From: Mesorhizobium sp. NFR06
GTDB taxonomy: Bacteria; Pseudomonadota; Alphaproteobacteria; Rhizobiales; Rhizobiaceae
DNA: 64,000 bases
Direction of reading: 5' to 3'
NCBI RefSeq assembly: GCF_900115245.1
Contig: NZ_FOVT01000004.1
Coordinates: 310,001 to 374,000, forward strand
The position numbers were made by a program, and so were the translations under genes. Under the pieces are notes generated by a model, which did not search any database, was not told the origin of the DNA, and worked only from the letters and a program-made list of their open reading frames with translations. Shown one piece after another: positions 36,683 to 45,695 of this stretch (positions are counted from its first letter, which is position 1; each line of letters begins with the position of its first letter).

Positions 36683-37043
36683 CAGCTTCGAGCCGCGATG
36701 GCGGGAGGCGGGACCGCACTCCGATCGGGCAATTGCCCTGTCGATGGAAGATTTTTTGCATCATGCTGACGGCTGCTGCCAGTAACCCAAGGTAAGCTGC
36801 GGGAAATTAATCGGCGCACCAGCAAAAGCCGCAGTCGGCAGGCAGAAAAGCCCATGTTTGTCGAGGTACAGTATTCCACCACGCAATGATCCTGCAACTT
36901 TTCCGGCTATATTGCGCCCCAACTTTGAGGTAGAAGCGCGCTTTCGCCGATCACGGCAAATTGAACCGGGCCCCGCGCGCACCCATATCGGCCGCGCGCC
37001 CGAAGTCGGGAGCGCCGACCTCGCCAGGCCCAGCAACGGAAAA
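36683..37043. other. Intergenic region upstream of the RND operon
   Basis: 361 bases with no convincing gene. A CTATATT hexamer-like sequence near 36908 may be part of a promoter for the RND genes. No operator palindrome and no adjacent TetR-type regulator were seen. Confidence 0.5.
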
Positions 37044-38249
37044 ATGACGATGCCGAAATTCAGGTTTCACAAGCTTGCAGCCATCGCCGTGCTCATCGGA
37101 TTCGCGGCCTGGATGGGAACGGGCGAATTTTCGTCCGTCGGCAGCGCAGCCGACAAGTCGGTTACCACCGACAAGCACGCCGGCGCCGGCAAGTCGGCGG
37201 AGCCCGGAGCCGGGCAGCCGGAGGCCGCCAAGCCCAAGACGGCGCAAGCCGAGCCCAAGGCCGCACCGCGCACGGTCGCGGTGGTGACGCCGCCGCGCAA
37301 GACCTATGCGCGCGCCATCCGCATCTCCGGGCTGACCGAGGCGGACAAACGCGCCGTGCTGGCGGCACGCGTCGCCGGCGTCATCGACAAGCTGCCGGTC
37401 AAGCAGGGCGATCACGTCAAGACCGGCGACCTCGTGCTGATGCTCGCGGCGGAAGAGAAGATCTCCAACGTCGACAATGCCAAGCAGCTTCTGGTGCAGC
37501 GCAAGGCCGAGCTCGACGCCGCAGAGCGGTTGGCCAAGACCGGCAACCTGCCGAAACTGCAGCTCGACACCGCGCGCTCCAATCTGACCCTGGCGCAATC
37601 CCAGCTGGATACCGCGCAGGCCGAACTCGACCGCAACGAGGTCAAGGCGCCGTTCGACGGCGTCATCGATCGCATTCCGGTGGAGCTCGGCAGTTCGGTG
37701 ATGCAGGGCGGCGAGGTGGCGACGGTCCTCAAGCTCGATCCGGTGATCGCCCGCGGCGAAATCAGCGAGCGCGACCTGCGCTACGTCAAGATCGGCGACG
37801 AAGCCGATGTCCGCCTGGTCAACGACCAGAAGGTCACCGGCACCGTGCGCTACATCAGCCGCGATGCCTCGTCGCAGACCCGCACCTTCCGTGTCGAAGT
37901 GGCTATCCCCAATGCAGACGGCTCCATCCCCGCCGGCATGACGGCCGAGATCACGCTCAGCGCCGAGCCGACCAATGCGGTCATGCTGCCGCGCTCGGTG
38001 GTGACGCTCGGTGACAAGGGCGACCTCGGCATCCGTGCCGTCGGCAACGACGACAAGGTGGCGTTCTTCCCGATCGACCTGGTCGACGATACGCCACACG
38101 GCCTGGTGCTGGGCGGCATTCCGGACGAAGCGCGCATCATCGTCGCCGGCCAGGAACTGGTCAAGGAAGGCGACCTGGTGAAGCCCGTTGAAGCCGACCA
38201 GGCGACCATCAACAAGCTGATCGGCGAAGCCACCGCCGGCACCCAGTAG
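37044..38249 (+). CDS. RND efflux periplasmic adaptor (membrane fusion protein)
   Basis: 401 residues. One N-terminal anchor helix (KLAAIAVLIGFAAW), an Ala/Lys/Pro linker, then the lipoyl half-motif (AARVAGVIDKLPVKQGDHVKTG), alpha-hairpin coiled coil (about 135-195), second lipoyl half (KAPFDGVIDRIPVELGSSV) and beta-barrel. It links the inner-membrane pump to an outer-membrane channel, whose gene is not nearby. GGAAAA precedes ATG at 37044; a second ATG two codons later is possible. The pump gene follows by 77 bases. Confidence 0.92.
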   Translation: MTMPKFRFHKLAAIAVLIGFAAWMGTGEFSSVGSAADKSVTTDKHAGAGKSAEPGAGQPEAAKPKTAQAEPKAAPRTVAVVTPPRKTYARAIRISGLTEADKRAVLAARVAGVIDKLPVKQGDHVKTGDLVLMLAAEEKISNVDNAKQLLVQRKAELDAAERLAKTGNLPKLQLDTARSNLTLAQSQLDTAQAELDRNEVKAPFDGVIDRIPVELGSSVMQGGEVATVLKLDPVIARGEISERDLRYVKIGDEADVRLVNDQKVTGTVRYISRDASSQTRTFRVEVAIPNADGSIPAGMTAEITLSAEPTNAVMLPRSVVTLGDKGDLGIRAVGNDDKVAFFPIDLVDDTPHGLVLGGIPDEARIIVAGQELVKEGDLVKPVEADQATINKLIGEATAGTQ

Positions 38250-38326
38250 CGCGACCGCTTGGCGCCGGCTCGACCGGCACCGCTGACCAGTGTCGCCGCT
38301 TCCCTAGAAAACAGCAAGCATAAGTC

Positions 38327-41300
38327 ATGGACATCGTCAGACTCGCCATCAACAACGCCCGCCTCACGATCTCGGCGCTGATGTTCCTGCTCGCAGCGGG
38401 CTGGGTCGCCTATCAGTCGACGCCGAAGGAAGCGGAGCCGGATGTTCCGACCCCTTATGTTTACATAAATGTCGCCTATCAAGGCATTGCGCCCGAAGAC
38501 GCTGAAAGACTTCTGCTTAGGCCTCTAGAGGCAAAGCTCAAAAGTCTCAAAGGGTTAAAGGAGATGAAATCATCCGCCTATCAGGGCGGCGCCTTTGTCT
38601 TTCTTGAGTTTTTGCCGTCTATAAAAGTCGACACCGCGGTGACTGATACACGCTCGAAGGTTCAGGACGCGAAGGCTGACCTGCCCCAGGCGGCAGAAGA
38701 ACCGGTTGTTACCGAGGTCAACATCTCTGAGTTTCCCGTCCTGGTCGTGACGCTGTCCGGCGATGTGCCCGAGCGTGTGCTGACGGCGGCGGCGCGCGAA
38801 CTGCGCGACCGCATCGAGGAAGTGCCGGGCGTTCTTGAGGGCACTATACAAGGCGCGCGCGACGACCTGGTCGAAGTCGTCATCGATCCGGTGAAGCTTT
38901 CCTCCTACGGGCTGCAGCTCGACCAGGTGATCCAGGGCGTCGGCGCTTCCAACAGCCTGGTCGCTGCCGGCAATCTCGAAGGCTCGGAAGGCAAATACGC
39001 GGTCAAGGTGCCGTCGCTAATCGAGACGCCCGAGGATGTCGCCAACCTGCCGGTCGTAGCCACGCCGAATGCCGTGGTCCGGGCCAAGGACGTCGCCACG
39101 ATCCGCTCGACCTTCAAGGACGCCGAGACGGTGACCCGCCTCGACGGCAGGCCGGCCATCGCCATCGAGGTGAAGAAGCGCATCGGCGCCAACCTGATCG
39201 ATACGCTGACCCATGTCAGGGAAGTGTCCGATAACTTCATCAAATCGATGCCGGAAGGCATGCATGTCACCTACACGCAGGACAAATCGGTCTTCGTCAA
39301 CCAGCTGCTCGGTGACTTGCAGAACCATGTGATGATCGCCGTCATCCTGGTGTTCATCGTCATCCTCTATGCGCTGTCGGGGCGGGCGTCGCTGCTCATC
39401 GGGCTTGCCATCCCGTCGTCGTTCCTGATGGGCATCCTGCTGCTCGCCATGATGGGCTATACGATCAACATGATCGTGCTGTTCAGCCTCATCCTGGCGG
39501 TCGGCATGCTGGTGGACGACGCCATCATCGTCACCGAATTCGCCGAACGGCGCATGAGCGAGGGCATGCCGAAGGCGGATGCCTTCGCGCTGGCCGCCAA
39601 GCGCATGGCCGGCCCGGTCATCGCGGCGACGATGACGCGCATCGCCGCCTTCTCGCCGCTGCTCTTCTGGCCCGGCATCATCGGCGACTTCATGAAATAC
39701 ATGCCGATCACGCTGATCGTGACGCTGTCGGCCTCGATGCTCTACGCGCTGGTCTTCGCGCCGACTTTGGGCGCGATCTTCGCCAAGGCGCCGGAGCATC
39801 ACGAAAGCGATCATCGCGACGGCTGGTACATGGCCGTCGTCAAGCAGGCGGTGCGCTTCCCGGTGACCGTCATCCTGCTCACCGTCGGCTTGCTGGTCGG
39901 CGTCGGCTTCGCCTATTCGAAATATGGCGCCGGCGTCGAGTTCTTCCCAAGCGTCGAGCCTGACTACGGCCTGCTTTATGTGCATGCCCGCGGCAACCTT
40001 TCGCTGGCCGAAATGGACGCCGCCACCAAGACGGCGGAAAACCGGCTGCTCGGCTGGCCGGGCGTGAAGTCGGTCTATACCCGCGTCGGCAAGACGCAAG
40101 GCGGCGGCCAGGACATTCCGGAAGACGTGGTCGGCGTCATCCAGTACGAATTCGTCGACTGGCGCGAGCGCAAGTCCGCCAACCAGATCCTCGACGACCT
40201 GCGCGGCGTGATGGCCGGCATTCCCGGCGTCGATGTCGAAGTGCGCGTGCCGGAAGCCGGGCCGCCGACCGGCAAGCCGATCCAGATCAGGTTGTCGGCC
40301 GCCGATCCGGCCGGGCTCGACGACAAGGCGCGCGCGGTGGCGGCGCGCATCGCCAAGATCCCCAATGTCATCGACATTTCGGACGGCCTGCCGCCGCCCG
40401 GCGTCGACTGGGCGATCGAGGTCAATCGCGCCAAGGCGGCGCAATACGGCATCAGTCCGACTTCGGTCGGCACGGTGGTGCAACTGGTGACCAACGGCCT
40501 CAAGCTCTCGGAATACCGGCCGGCCGGCGCCGACGATGCCGTCGACATCCGTCTGCGCCTGCCGGAAGACCGGCGCACGCTGTCGACGCTCGACGAGCTA
40601 CGGGTGCAGACCTCGCAAGGGTCGGTGCCGATCTCGAACTTCGTCGTGCGCAAGCCTGAACCGACCGTCGGTATCCTGAACCGCATCGACGGTGCGCGCA
40701 CCGTGGTGGTGCAGGCCAATGTCAGCGCCGGCGCGCAGGTCGCGGCTGTACAGGAGCAGGTCACCAAGGCCGTCGCCGACATGGATCTGGGCAGCGGCGT
40801 TCGCTGGAAGCTGGCCGGCTCGAACGAGGACAGCGCGGAAGCCAGCGCCTTCCTCGGCAAGGCGTTCGGCGCGGCGATCTTCCTCATCTTCCTGGTGCTG
40901 CTTGCGCAGTTTAACAAGTTCACCAGCGTGTGGCTTGTGCTGTCCTGCGTGGTCATGGCGACGATCGGCGTGTTCCTCGGATTGCTTCTGACGGGCGAGG
41001 CCTTCGGCATCGTCATGTCGGGCATCGGCGTCATCGCGCTCGCCGGCGTGGTGGTGAACAACAACATCGTGCTCATCGACACCTATGACCGGCTGCGCGA
41101 GGAAGGCTGGGACAAGATGGACGCGGTGCTGCAGACCTGCCGCGAGCGCGCCCGTCCGGTGGTGCTGACGGCGGTATCCGCTATCCTCGGCGTGCTGCCG
41201 ATCGCCTTCGGCCTCGGCCTGGAAATCTTCCATCACGAGACGACGATCAACGCCCCATCGACGCAATGGTGGATCTCGCTGTCCTCGGCGATCGTCTTCG

Positions 41301-41500
41301 GCCTCTCCTTCGCCACGCTGCTGACGCTGGTGGTGACGCCTTCCATGCTGATGGTGTTCACCCGCGCCAAGGTGAAGCCCGGTCAGCGCAACTGGTTCAG
41401 CCGCCTGTTGCGGCGCGGCAAGGGCAAGGCCTCGACGGGTGAACCGGTCGTGGAGGCCGGCGCCGAGCCTGCGGTCGCCTTCCCGAAAGCCGCGGAATAG
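38327..41500 (+). CDS. RND-family efflux pump, inner-membrane subunit
   Basis: 1057 residues with the 12-TM, two large periplasmic loop layout of AcrB-like pumps. The TM4 region AVGMLVDDAIIVTEFAE carries the paired Asp of the proton relay, and TM10-11 has GVVVNNNIVLIDTYDR. It most resembles pumps of the multidrug/metal-independent AcrB/D/F group with a short C-terminal tail. Codons in about 38445-38860 (residues 40-178) switch to ATA, TTA, AGA, AGG and CTA usage that is rare elsewhere in this gene, suggesting a recombined segment. A strong terminator follows. Confidence 0.95.
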   Translation: MDIVRLAINNARLTISALMFLLAAGWVAYQSTPKEAEPDVPTPYVYINVAYQGIAPEDAERLLLRPLEAKLKSLKGLKEMKSSAYQGGAFVFLEFLPSIKVDTAVTDTRSKVQDAKADLPQAAEEPVVTEVNISEFPVLVVTLSGDVPERVLTAAARELRDRIEEVPGVLEGTIQGARDDLVEVVIDPVKLSSYGLQLDQVIQGVGASNSLVAAGNLEGSEGKYAVKVPSLIETPEDVANLPVVATPNAVVRAKDVATIRSTFKDAETVTRLDGRPAIAIEVKKRIGANLIDTLTHVREVSDNFIKSMPEGMHVTYTQDKSVFVNQLLGDLQNHVMIAVILVFIVILYALSGRASLLIGLAIPSSFLMGILLLAMMGYTINMIVLFSLILAVGMLVDDAIIVTEFAERRMSEGMPKADAFALAAKRMAGPVIAATMTRIAAFSPLLFWPGIIGDFMKYMPITLIVTLSASMLYALVFAPTLGAIFAKAPEHHESDHRDGWYMAVVKQAVRFPVTVILLTVGLLVGVGFAYSKYGAGVEFFPSVEPDYGLLYVHARGNLSLAEMDAATKTAENRLLGWPGVKSVYTRVGKTQGGGQDIPEDVVGVIQYEFVDWRERKSANQILDDLRGVMAGIPGVDVEVRVPEAGPPTGKPIQIRLSAADPAGLDDKARAVAARIAKIPNVIDISDGLPPPGVDWAIEVNRAKAAQYGISPTSVGTVVQLVTNGLKLSEYRPAGADDAVDIRLRLPEDRRTLSTLDELRVQTSQGSVPISNFVVRKPEPTVGILNRIDGARTVVVQANVSAGAQVAAVQEQVTKAVADMDLGSGVRWKLAGSNEDSAEASAFLGKAFGAAIFLIFLVLLAQFNKFTSVWLVLSCVVMATIGVFLGLLLTGEAFGIVMSGIGVIALAGVVVNNNIVLIDTYDRLREEGWDKMDAVLQTCRERARPVVLTAVSAILGVLPIAFGLGLEIFHHETTINAPSTQWWISLSSAIVFGLSFATLLTLVVTPSMLMVFTRAKVKPGQRNWFSRLLRRGKGKASTGEPVVEAGAEPAVAFPKAAE

Positions 41501-41522
41501 AGCGCGTTCAGAACCCGACGAC

Positions 41523-41555
41523 AAAAGCCGCCCGGGAACAACCGGGCGGCTTTTT
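41523..41555 (+). terminator. Intrinsic terminator of the RND operon
   Basis: AAAA-GCCGCCCGG-gaacaa-CCGGGCGGC-TTTTT, a perfect 9-bp stem 22 bases past the pump stop codon. Confidence 0.93.
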
Positions 41556-41580
41556 GCATTGTCCCTTCGAGGTCAATTAC

Positions 41581-41625
41581 GCATCTCGCCCAAACGTGTG
41601 CAGCGGTTTTGGGACGGCGGCATGC
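41581..41625. repeat. Short dispersed CCCAAA...TTTGGG palindrome, copy 1
   Basis: GCATCTCGCCCAAACG, then TGTGCAGCGG, then TTTTGGGAC and GGCATGC. The inverted order of GCAT, CCCAAA, TTTGGG and ATGC is shared with 50778-50820 and 63080-63123. Confidence 0.7.
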
Positions 41626-41647
41626 GTTATCAAGGGCGAGGGTTCTC

Positions 41648-41806
41648 ATGGCGATCAGCACAATTCTCATCATCATTCTGATCCTGATCCTGATCGGAGC
41701 GGTGCCGGCCTGGCCGCATTCACGATCCTGGGGCTACGGGCCGTCCGGCATCGTCGGCGTCATTCTGGTGGTGCTGCTTATCCTGCTGTTGATGGGCAGG
41801 ATCTGA
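41648..41806 (+). CDS. DUF3309 small membrane protein
   Basis: 52 residues, two hydrophobic helices (MAISTILIIILILILIGAV and GVILVVLLILLLM) joined by a short PAWPHSRSWGYGPSG loop, which is the hallmark of DUF3309. Function unknown; such proteins are common in rhizobia. GAGGG lies before the ATG at 41648. A terminator follows, so it is a single-gene unit. Confidence 0.88.
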   Translation: MAISTILIIILILILIGAVPAWPHSRSWGYGPSGIVGVILVVLLILLLMGRI

Positions 41807-41819
41807 TCTCGACAATGAG

Positions 41820-41850
41820 GCGGCCGGACACTTTCAACCGGCCGCTTTAT
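41820..41850 (+). terminator. Terminator overlapping the 3' end of the convergent gene
   Basis: GCGGCCGG (41820-41827) pairs with CCGGCCGC (41838-41845), followed by TTTAT. It ends the DUF3309 transcript, and its right arm encodes the last codons of the opposing gene at 41834-42790. Confidence 0.75.
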
Positions 41851-42790
41851 AAGGCACGAGGGCGATGCCGATATCCTGAAGGGCTTGTTTCACCGCCTGT
41901 TCGAGCGGGGTGTGCGGAATTTCGCCGATGACCTCGGCCAGCCGCGTCGAGACCAGCCGATGCGCTTCGAAGCGCAAATAGGACATCGAGACGATCTCAC
42001 GCCACATGGCCACGAACGGGCTGCCGGCGCGCAGCACCCACCAGGGCATGAACGAGAGCTTCAGCTTGCGACCCAGCGCCTTCTCCGCCGCGGCCTTCAT
42101 GTCGAGGTCGGTGATGGCGTGGCCGGGGAAGTTGATGGCTTCGTAAAAGCCGAGCTTGCCAAGGTTGCGGGCCAGGCCGACGAAGCCGACGGCGAAGTCC
42201 GGCGGATAGGCCCATTCATGGGTAAGGTCGGCCGGGCCGGGCGCGGTGTAGACGCCCTTGCTCATCTTGGCGGCAACGACGAGGTCGAACCAGGAGCCGC
42301 TGCCGGTGCCGCCGAAGAAATCGCCGGCTCTGAGGACAATGGTGCGGACGCGGCCGGCTTCCGCCTCGCCGCGGAACAGGTCTTCCATGGCGCAACGGAT
42401 GCGGCCCTTTTCGGTGGTCGGATGAAACGGCGTCTCTTCGGTGATCACCGCCGGCATCGGCGAACCGTAATTGTAGACGGTGCCGGGGAAGAGATGCAGC
42501 GCGTTGTTGGCATGGCAGGCGGCCATGACGTTCTCGGCCATCGGCAGGCACTTGCCCCAGTCGGTGTAGATCGGGTTCAGGCCGTTGAAGATGATGTCGG
42601 CGCCTTGCGTTGCGCGGCTCAGGGACTCACGATCCAGCGCGTCGCCGGCAACGGCGACAGCGCCCTTCATCTCTGCCGGAACCTTGCCGGTGCGTGTGAC
42701 GGCGCGGACATCGAAACCGGCGTCGATGAAAGCCTTGCCAACCACGCGGCCGAGCCGGCCATTGGCGCCCAGAATTGCGATCTTGGTCAT
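41834..42790 (-). CDS. NAD(P)-binding epimerase-like protein (extended SDR)
   Basis: 318 residues. N-terminal Rossmann motif ILGANGRLGRVVGKAF (GxxGxxG) indicates NAD(P)-dependent atypical/extended SDR. Substrate unknown. The divergent LysR regulator 96 bases away is its likely controller. Confidence 0.88.
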   Translation of the reverse strand: MTKIAILGANGRLGRVVGKAFIDAGFDVRAVTRTGKVPAEMKGAVAVAGDALDRESLSRATQGADIIFNGLNPIYTDWGKCLPMAENVMAACHANNALHLFPGTVYNYGSPMPAVITEETPFHPTTEKGRIRCAMEDLFRGEAEAGRVRTIVLRAGDFFGGTGSGSWFDLVVAAKMSKGVYTAPGPADLTHEWAYPPDFAVGFVGLARNLGKLGFYEAINFPGHAITDLDMKAAAEKALGRKLKLSFMPWWVLRAGSPFVAMWREIVSMSYLRFEAHRLVSTRLAEVIGEIPHTPLEQAVKQALQDIGIALVPYKAAG

Positions 42791-42886
42791 TTGCTTTCTC
42801 CGTTGTTCGCGTTTGCCTCGCTAATCTGATGCGCCCGAAGATGAATTAAAATTGACTGAGATTGGCGATCTGTTATTCAAAAATGA

Positions 42887-43801
42887 ATGAAGGAATTCGA
42901 CTGGAACCTGATCAAAAGCTTCGTCGCGGTCGCCGAGAGCGGCAGCCTTTCGGCGGCTGCGCGCAAGCTCTCGGCCAGCCAGCCGACGCTCGGCCGCCAT
43001 ATCGCCGAGCTGGAACTGGCGCTCGGCGTCACGCTGTTCCGGCGCGGTCGGCGCGGCTACGAGCTGACCGAGGCCGGCAGCGCGCTCTATGAGCGCGGAC
43101 GGGCGGTGAGCGAAGAGGCCATTGCCTTTTCCCTATTGGCGCTGGGCGCGGTCGAGGCGATCGAGGGTACCGTGCGCATCGCCGCCTCGGAGGTTGTCGC
43201 GGCCTGCGTATTGCCTGAAATGATGGCCCGCCTTGGCGAGGAAGAGCCGGGCATCGAGGTCGAGATCGTCGCCTCGAACCAGGTCGAGAACCTTTTGCGC
43301 CGCGACGCCGACATCGCCATCCGCATGGTCCGGCCGGCGCAGAACGAACTGGTGGCGCGCAAGGTCACCGACATCGCGCTCTGCCTGTGCGCCGCCAGCT
43401 CATACCTCGACCGGAGCGGCCGCCCCGAAAAGCCCACCGACCTTGCCAATCACGCGCTGGTCGGCTTCGACCGCAGCGACGAGATCATTCGCGGCTTCAC
43501 CTCGTTTGGCATTCCGGTGGGCCGCAGCCATTTCCGCTTCCGGACCGACAATCAGATCGTGCTGTGGCAAGCGGTGCGGGCCGGCAACGGCATCGGCATC
43601 GGCCAGGAACCGTTAGCCGACCGAGACCCGGATCTGGAAAAGCTGTTGCCGGGCGTGCCCCTGCCGAACCTGCCGGTCTGGCTCGCCATGCATCGCGACG
43701 TGCGCACCAGCGTACGCATCCGCCGCGTGGCGGATTTCCTGCATGAGGCGTTGAAGCGCTATTCGGCCGCCAGCGGCTCGGCAGCGAATTCGGCCCTGTA
43801 A
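42887..43801 (+). CDS. LysR-family transcriptional regulator
   Basis: 304 residues. Winged HTH at about 5-62 (FVAVAESGSLSAAARKLSAS, QPTLGRHIAELE) and a co-inducer domain from about residue 90. The start codon sits in an inverted repeat ATTCA-AAAA-TGAAT (42875-42888), a possible autoregulatory site. Divergent from the epimerase-like gene, the typical LysR target arrangement. Its 3' end overlaps the convergent MFS gene by 43 bases. Confidence 0.93.
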   Translation: MKEFDWNLIKSFVAVAESGSLSAAARKLSASQPTLGRHIAELELALGVTLFRRGRRGYELTEAGSALYERGRAVSEEAIAFSLLALGAVEAIEGTVRIAASEVVAACVLPEMMARLGEEEPGIEVEIVASNQVENLLRRDADIAIRMVRPAQNELVARKVTDIALCLCAASSYLDRSGRPEKPTDLANHALVGFDRSDEIIRGFTSFGIPVGRSHFRFRTDNQIVLWQAVRAGNGIGIGQEPLADRDPDLEKLLPGVPLPNLPVWLAMHRDVRTSVRIRRVADFLHEALKRYSAASGSAANSAL

Positions 43802-44940
43802 GCCAGTCCGGCCATCAGCAGGACGACGACCAACAGTCCGGAAAGCGCGATGAAAATCGGTCCGAAGCTCGAGCGCTCGGCGACGAAGCCGATCGCCGAC
43901 GGCGCCACCAATATGCCGGAATAACCCATGGTGGTGACGACGCTCATCCCGGTGCCCGACGACATGCCTTCCTGGTTGCCGCCGGCCGAGAAGATGATCG
44001 GCACCATATTGGCAATGCCGAAGCCGCAAAAGGCAAACGCGGCAATGGCAAGGTAAGGCGAGGGCGAGAGGCCGGCGACCAGCATGCCGGCGGCGGCGAT
44101 CAGCGCCGAGCCGCGCAACGTCGCCACCGCGCCGAAGCGGTTGCGCACGCCGTCGCCCAGGAAACGCATCAGCGCCATGACGCCGGAGAAGGCGGCATAG
44201 GCGAGGCCGGCAATCGCCAGGTCGGCGCCAAGCTCCTGGTGCAGGAAAAGCGCCGCCCAGTCGAGCACCGCGCCTTCCGAGATCATGGTGAGCAGCGCCA
44301 TCAATCCGACCAGATAGACCGTCGCGTGGCGTGGCAGCGTGAATTTCCGGTGCTCGACGGCCCGCGGCCGCTCCTCGGCGACGAGATAATTGATGGCAAT
44401 GGCGACGACGGCAAAGGCGATCACCGTCACCATGATCGCATGGGAGAGGTAGCCGTAACTCTCGATGGTGTAGCCGCCGAGCGCGCCGCCGGCGAAACCG
44501 CCAAGGCTCCAGAAGCCGTGCGAGGACGACATGATCGCGCGCGACAGCCTGCGTTCGACGACCACGGCATTGGAGTTCATCGCGACATCCATGCCGCCGA
44601 TCGAGCCGCCGAAGATGAGCATGGCAATCGCCGCAAGGGGAACGTTTGGCGCAAGCGCCACGATCAACAGGCCAAAGCTGCCGCAGATGCCGAACAGCCG
44701 CGTCACCGTGCGCGAGCCGTGCCTGGAAATGAGATGGCCGCACCAGGTCATGGCAATGACCGCGCCGACGCCGAACAAAAGGATCAGCAGGCCGAGCGTG
44801 AATTTCGAGATGTCGAGGCGGGTGAGGAACACCGGAATCTGCGGCGCCCAGCTGCCGGTGAGGAAGCCGTTGGCGAGGAAAATGCCGGCAACGGCCCAGC
44901 GGCCGCGCGTCGCGGCCTGCATTGTGGTTGGCATGCTCAT
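43759..44940 (-). CDS. MFS transporter
   Basis: 393 residues, about twelve membrane helices, with conserved loops of the major facilitator superfamily (GHLISRHGSRTVTRLFG between helices 2 and 3). No substrate assignment. Similar to the fucose/AbgT-unrelated small MFS group often called YbjJ-like. The stop lies inside the 3' end of the LysR gene. Confidence 0.9.
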   Translation of the reverse strand: MSMPTTMQAATRGRWAVAGIFLANGFLTGSWAPQIPVFLTRLDISKFTLGLLILLFGVGAVIAMTWCGHLISRHGSRTVTRLFGICGSFGLLIVALAPNVPLAAIAMLIFGGSIGGMDVAMNSNAVVVERRLSRAIMSSSHGFWSLGGFAGGALGGYTIESYGYLSHAIMVTVIAFAVVAIAINYLVAEERPRAVEHRKFTLPRHATVYLVGLMALLTMISEGAVLDWAALFLHQELGADLAIAGLAYAAFSGVMALMRFLGDGVRNRFGAVATLRGSALIAAAGMLVAGLSPSPYLAIAAFAFCGFGIANMVPIIFSAGGNQEGMSSGTGMSVVTTMGYSGILVAPSAIGFVAERSSFGPIFIALSGLLVVVLLMAGLAYRAEFAAEPLAAE

Positions 44941-45333
44941 GCTCTGAAATCCGGTGCGCCGGTGGATTTGCGCGGCAAATTAGATCGATTCAATCTGTAG
45001 TCAAGAACTGCTCCCTCGCGAGTGGTTGGGCCAGAAGCGAGCGGACCGAGGGCCGGTTTCGTTCGTGACAGATTCTGCTTTGGAGGTTGGCAGAAACGCT
45101 TTCTCGTTCGTCATCCACGGGCGGAGCAAGGAGCGAAGCGACGCGCGCAGACCCGAGGATCCATTCCGTGACTTCGAGGCGTCGCAGCGGCGCAGGCTTT
45201 GGCACCGTAGCGTCAGCGGTATGCATCCTCTTTTCTGGACCGTAGCATTCCTCCGCAGGCGTAACGGCGCGCGTCGCTTCGCTCCTTGCTCCGCCCCAGA
45301 ATGACGAAGCCGCAGGGGCGAGCCATATACCGC
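44941..45333. other. Intergenic region carrying a large palindrome
   Basis: 393 bases between the MFS start and the DUF1244 stop. No gene. About half is the inverted-repeat element at 45119-45296; the rest is unremarkable apart from a GATCGATTCAATCTG stretch in the MFS leader. Confidence 0.6.
45119..45296. repeat. Element with 30-bp perfect terminal inverted repeats
   Basis: GGGCGGAGCAAGGAGCGAAG and the next ten bases (45119-45148) are perfectly inverted at 45267-45296, with 118 bp between. The interior has CATTCC... and GGAATG-like shorter inversions. The arms resemble a palindromic repeat common in Mesorhizobium genomes. Confidence 0.9.
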
Positions 45334-45642
45334 TCAGTGATCTTTCGGTCGCCTCGCCTCGAACTCGGCCTTCTTGGCCTCCGACGCTTCGGTCTGGTTG
45401 AGCGCCTGCCATTCGGCATAGGGCATGCCATAGATGATCTCGCGCGACTCCTCCTTGGAGAGCGCGACGCCGTCCGCCTCGGCAGCCTCGCGGTACCAGT
45501 TCGACAGGCAGTTGCGGCAGAAGCCGGCGAGGTTCATCAAATCGATGTTCTGCACGTCGCCGCGCTCGCGCAGATGCTCCACCAGCCGGCGAAAGGCAGC
45601 TGCCTCGAAATCGCGCTTCTGGTCGTCGCTGAGTTCGGTCAT
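45334..45642 (-). CDS. DUF1244 domain protein
   Basis: 102 residues, cytoplasmic. FRRLVEHLRERGDVQNIDLMN, GFCRNCLSNWYREAAE and GMPYAEWQALNQTEAS are the conserved DUF1244 stretches; the CxxC in CRNC may bind metal. Function unknown. It lies downstream of the N-formylglutamate amidohydrolase gene on the same strand (54 bases), probably one operon. Confidence 0.92.
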   Translation of the reverse strand: MTELSDDQKRDFEAAAFRRLVEHLRERGDVQNIDLMNLAGFCRNCLSNWYREAAEADGVALSKEESREIIYGMPYAEWQALNQTEASEAKKAEFEARRPKDH

Positions 45643-45695
45643 CTCGGGAAACTCCCGGCCTGACGGCCTTCACGTAAATTGCTGGCCTGACGGCC

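Noticed and set aside
45119..45296. Insertion sequence
   Set aside because: Long inverted ends but only 118 bp between them and no coding capacity.
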